Part shown: piece by piece, positions 62,112 to 64,000 of the stretch
Numbering within the stretch: position 1 is the stretch's first letter
Layout of the letters: the number at the start of each line of letters is the position of its first letter
Source of the DNA: Bacillus manliponensis
GTDB taxonomy: Bacteria; Bacillota; Bacilli; Bacillales; Bacillaceae_G
Assembly (NCBI RefSeq): GCF_000712595.1
Contig: NZ_JOTN01000004.1
Location: forward strand, 247,409-311,408
Direction: 5' to 3'
Length of the DNA stretch: 64,000 nucleotides
Program-made: the position numbers and the translations under genes
The notes under the pieces: generated by a model
Seen by the model: only the letters and a program-made list of their open reading frames with translations
What the model was told of the DNA's origin: nothing
The model's database searches: none

Positions 62112-62276
62112 TGAGTGGTGCTCCTTTTATAATATTATTTTACTAACAAATTACACCTGATATGCATTTATTTCAATGGAAATGTAAAAAATTTCATAAA
62201 AGATACACACCTCTGGAAAGGATTTCATATTATATGGGGGGACTTAGAATGGTGGAAGAAGAAAAAAGTATAAAAA

Positions 62277-62305
62277 GAAAAAGCGCTATAATTATAGCGC
62301 TTTTT
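62277..62305 (-). terminator. Terminator overlapping the end of meeY
   Basis: AAAAAGCGCTATAATTATAGC continues as a perfect palindrome with T run; the last codons and stop of the gene lie inside it. Confidence 0.85.
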
Positions 62306-63095
62306 CGTTGAATTTTTTGTCGTTTTCTTTTGCATCGACAGATACATCTTTTGATAAGAACCAGCCACCAACAGCAATCCCTATTAATACAACCCAGAAT
62401 GGAATCTTCCAAGCAGCAGAGTGCGGGAAGTCATGTGGAATGACTGCAAGTGCAGGGTGAGCAAGTGTATAAACAGCTAACTTAACCCCAACCCAACCAA
62501 CGATTAAGAAAGCAGCAGTTTCTAATCCTGGTTTACGGTGTAATAGTTTTACGAAAGCAGTTGCAGCAAATCGCATAATGATTACGCCCGTTAAACCACC
62601 GATGAAGATGATCGTGAATTGACCTGCGTCAAGTCCACCAATTGTACCAAGACCAGTTGGTTTTAATGTCATTGCTAATGCAACAGCTGCTAAAATAGAG
62701 TCAACCGCGAAAGCAACATCAGCAACTTCTACTTTGAAAACAGTCCACCAGAAGTTTTCGTTTTTCTTTTTATCTTCTGATTCAGCGTCGTCTTCATTCG
62801 TATTCTTTTTGAAGTATGTTCTTACAATGTGATTACCTGCAATAAACATAAGGTAAAGTGCACCAATCGCTTGTACTTGCCATACATCAACAAGGAATGA
62901 GATCATAAATAATGAACCTAAGCGGAAGACGAAAGCACCTGCTAATCCGTAGAATAATGCTTTTTTACGTTTTTCTTCAGGTAAGTGCTTAACCATAACC
63001 GCAAGAACGACAGCGTTATCTGCTGCTAAAATTCCCTCTAGAGCGACCAAGATAAGTAATACCCAGCCATACTCCAATATTAAAGATAGTTCCAT
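62292..63095 (-). CDS. meeY: TerC-family membrane protein MeeY (YkoY)
   Basis: 267 residues from the ATG at 63095, 8 bases after AGGAG; an ATG at 63101 is too close and upstream codons precede the site. Seven membrane helices; TerC signatures EGILAADNAVVLAVMVKHLP and VADVAFAVDSILAA with the acidic metal residues. TerC proteins of Bacillus (MeeF/MeeY) export manganese to metallate secreted enzymes. A manganese-sensing yybP-ykoY riboswitch controls it (63206-63355), which settles the assignment. Confidence 0.92.
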   Translation of the reverse strand: MELSLILEYGWVLLILVALEGILAADNAVVLAVMVKHLPEEKRKKALFYGLAGAFVFRLGSLFMISFLVDVWQVQAIGALYLMFIAGNHIVRTYFKKNTNEDDAESEDKKKNENFWWTVFKVEVADVAFAVDSILAAVALAMTLKPTGLGTIGGLDAGQFTIIFIGGLTGVIIMRFAATAFVKLLHRKPGLETAAFLIVGWVGVKLAVYTLAHPALAVIPHDFPHSAAWKIPFWVVLIGIAVGGWFLSKDVSVDAKENDKKFNEKAL

Positions 63096-63205
63096 TTCCA
63101 TTCTCCTCTCATTTGTATAGATGCTAAACAAATGGAGACAAGTTCCCCTGTTTAGCTTCCCCAGTATATCTCTTGTAAACGGCGGGAAATTCTAGAAAAC
63201 CACGC

Positions 63206-63355
63206 AAAAAAGACCTCTGCCGCAAGTAGGCAAAGGTCTTGCTAGACATATGTAATCGAATATGCCAACAAAGCCGGAGGAATATAAATTCCACGGAATG
63301 ACGACTTTGTTTCAGAGAAAATCTCTGACGCTACTCCCCTTTGGAGATATGCTTT
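63206..63355 (-). promoter_or_regulatory. yybP-ykoY manganese riboswitch with terminator
   Basis: On the minus strand: CAAAGGGGAGTAGCGTCAGA, then AGTCGTCATTCC, CCGGCTTTGTTGGC, and GCAAGACCTTTGCC, the conserved blocks of the yybP-ykoY motif. CCTTTG can pair with 5' CAAAGG (aptamer P1) or, with AAGACCTCTGCC-type complement downstream (63209-63240, followed by T6), form a terminator. Mn2+ binding keeps the aptamer and lets transcription continue into meeY, about 110 bases away. Confidence 0.93.
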
Positions 63356-63471
63356 TGTATTTTCATTATATAAATGTCTTTTATGTTTGTCAACTGTATG
63401 AAATGTACTAAATTGGAATTTTAATGATAAAAAGTTGTTACAATTATGAATCGAATTATATAACTCATTGT

Positions 63472-63554
63472 ATTGAACTACCCACCACTTAACGCCCTTA
63501 CGGACTGTTTTGAAGTGGGGGATTCCTACGAACTCCGTTCTACCGAACAGATAT
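63472..63554 (-). ncRNA. Right end and probable omega RNA of the second tnpB element
   Basis: Downstream of the tnpB stop on the minus strand, CCCCCACTTCAAAACAG pairs with GTTAAGTGGTGGG, ending GTAGTTCAA, the usual right-end layout of IS605-type elements. Boundaries approximate. The gap 63356-63471 between riboswitch and this end holds the riboswitch promoter and nothing else seen. Confidence 0.5.
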
Positions 63555-64000
63555 TTAGTAGTCTAGCCCCGTAGTCCCTACGGTTAGAAGTCTTAATGCT
63601 TCATTTTTAAGATTTTGTCCTGCGTTAATATCCCTATCGTGATGTTCGCCACAAGAAGGGCAATCCCATTCACGGAGATTGAGATTCTTAACGTCTTTAT
63701 TTTTATATCCACAACACGAACAAAGCTGAGAAGAAGCAAAGGTCTTGGATACAGCGATGACCTGTTTTCCGTACCATTTCGCTTTGTACGCAAGCATGAT
63801 TCTGAATTTAGCCCAAGATACTTCACTAATCACTTTCGCTAATTTACTGTTTTTTAACATATTGGACACTTGCAAATCTTCAATTCCCATCACATCGTGG
63901 TTTTTGATGATATCGGTAGAGATTTTTTGCAAATAGTCTGTTCTCACGTTTATGATTTTCTCATGAATACGAGCTACTTTACGTTTTTGCTTTTGATAGT
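63555..64000 (-). CDS. tnpB: TnpB of an IS200/IS605-type element, N-terminal part outside the window
   Basis: About 148 C-terminal residues are visible; the frame is open to the window edge (the apparent start at 63947 is an internal GTG). RuvC II Glu in [13 protein letters not shown], zinc finger CSCCG...CPSCG, and RuvC III Asp in [12 protein letters not shown] are all present. Sequence differs clearly from the TnpB at 6615, so it belongs to another subfamily. Whether a tnpA accompanies it cannot be seen. Confidence 0.88.
   Translation of the reverse strand, partial: YQKQKRKVARIHEKIINVRTDYLQKISTDIIKNHDVMGIEDLQVSNMLKNSKLAKVISEVSWAKFRIMLAYKAKWYGKQVIAVSKTFASSQLCSCCGYKNKDVKNLNLREWDCPSCGEHHDRDINAGQNLKNEALRLLTVGTTGLDY

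Noticed and set aside
62236-62310. Short plus-strand ORF (MVEEEKSIKRKSAIIIALFR) with a G-rich site upstream
   Set aside because: Its second half is the terminator palindrome of meeY and the end of that gene; too short and unsupported to call.

Overview
The window is chromosomal DNA of a Bacillus cereus group bacterium. The low GC content, strong AGGAGG-type ribosome binding sites, the sipW-tasA-calY-sinIR-inhA1 neighbourhood, odhAB, lutABC, two Rap-Phr pairs, and at least seven copies of a dispersed repeat with TTTAT ends (matching the bcr1 repeat of this group) all agree. No ribosomal or marker gene allows a species call.

Layout. 1-6.3 kb: end of a surface or exopolysaccharide locus (partial beta-helix protein, initiating sugar transferase, ATP-grasp, HAD hydrolase, DegT aminotransferase), closed by a SinR-like repressor. 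6.4-7.9 kb: a TnpB-only IS200/IS605-type element with all RuvC residues. 8.0-14.9 kb: a complete lasso-peptide cluster of paeninodin type (cyclase, 41-residue precursor, HPr-kinase-like precursor kinase, RRE protein, a leader protease fused to a nucleotidyltransferase, ABC exporter). 15-19.2 kb: odhAB on the minus strand. 19.9-23 kb: alpha/beta hydrolase, YwqG-family protein, and an orphan PelD-like membrane/GAF/degenerate-GGDEF protein. 23.4-29.6 kb: two Rap-Phr systems around an LXG-AHH polymorphic toxin and its probable immunity gene. The toxin, immunity gene and second Rap-Phr lie between tRNA-Val and a partial copy of its 3' end, which looks like a tRNA-anchored island. 30-40 kb: dedA, dacF, then the biofilm fibre locus sipW-tasA-(DUF4047 protein)-camelysin paralogue-calY, divergent sinI-sinR and inhA1. 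40-52 kb: aldehyde dehydrogenase, potABCD, PAP2, MMPL, pseudouridine synthase, SdpI-like and CAP-domain proteins. 52.8-55.8 kb: beta-propeller lipoprotein overlapping a two-component system. 56-60 kb: lutR and lutABC. 60-64 kb: comC, a small receiver-like protein, FNT channel, meeY (ykoY) behind a yybP-ykoY manganese riboswitch, and the C-terminal part of a second tnpB.

How the parts work together. The fibre genes carry paired SinR boxes (GTTCTTT and its inverse) in front of sipW, the DUF4047 gene and calY, next to sinI-sinR. Rap-Phr, SinI/SinR, the fibre proteins, the SinR-like gene of the polysaccharide locus and the PelD-like protein together make this a stretch dense in biofilm and cell-state functions. 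LutR, a palindromic operator and a cre-like site frame the lactate operon.

Most unusual signals: the lasso cluster with its protease-nucleotidyltransferase fusion; two copies of a structured intergenic RNA element near odhA and lutR; a long form of the dispersed repeat with an inserted, covarying hairpin module; the tRNA-bounded toxin/Rap-Phr island; and a third camelysin paralogue carrying a duplicated leader.
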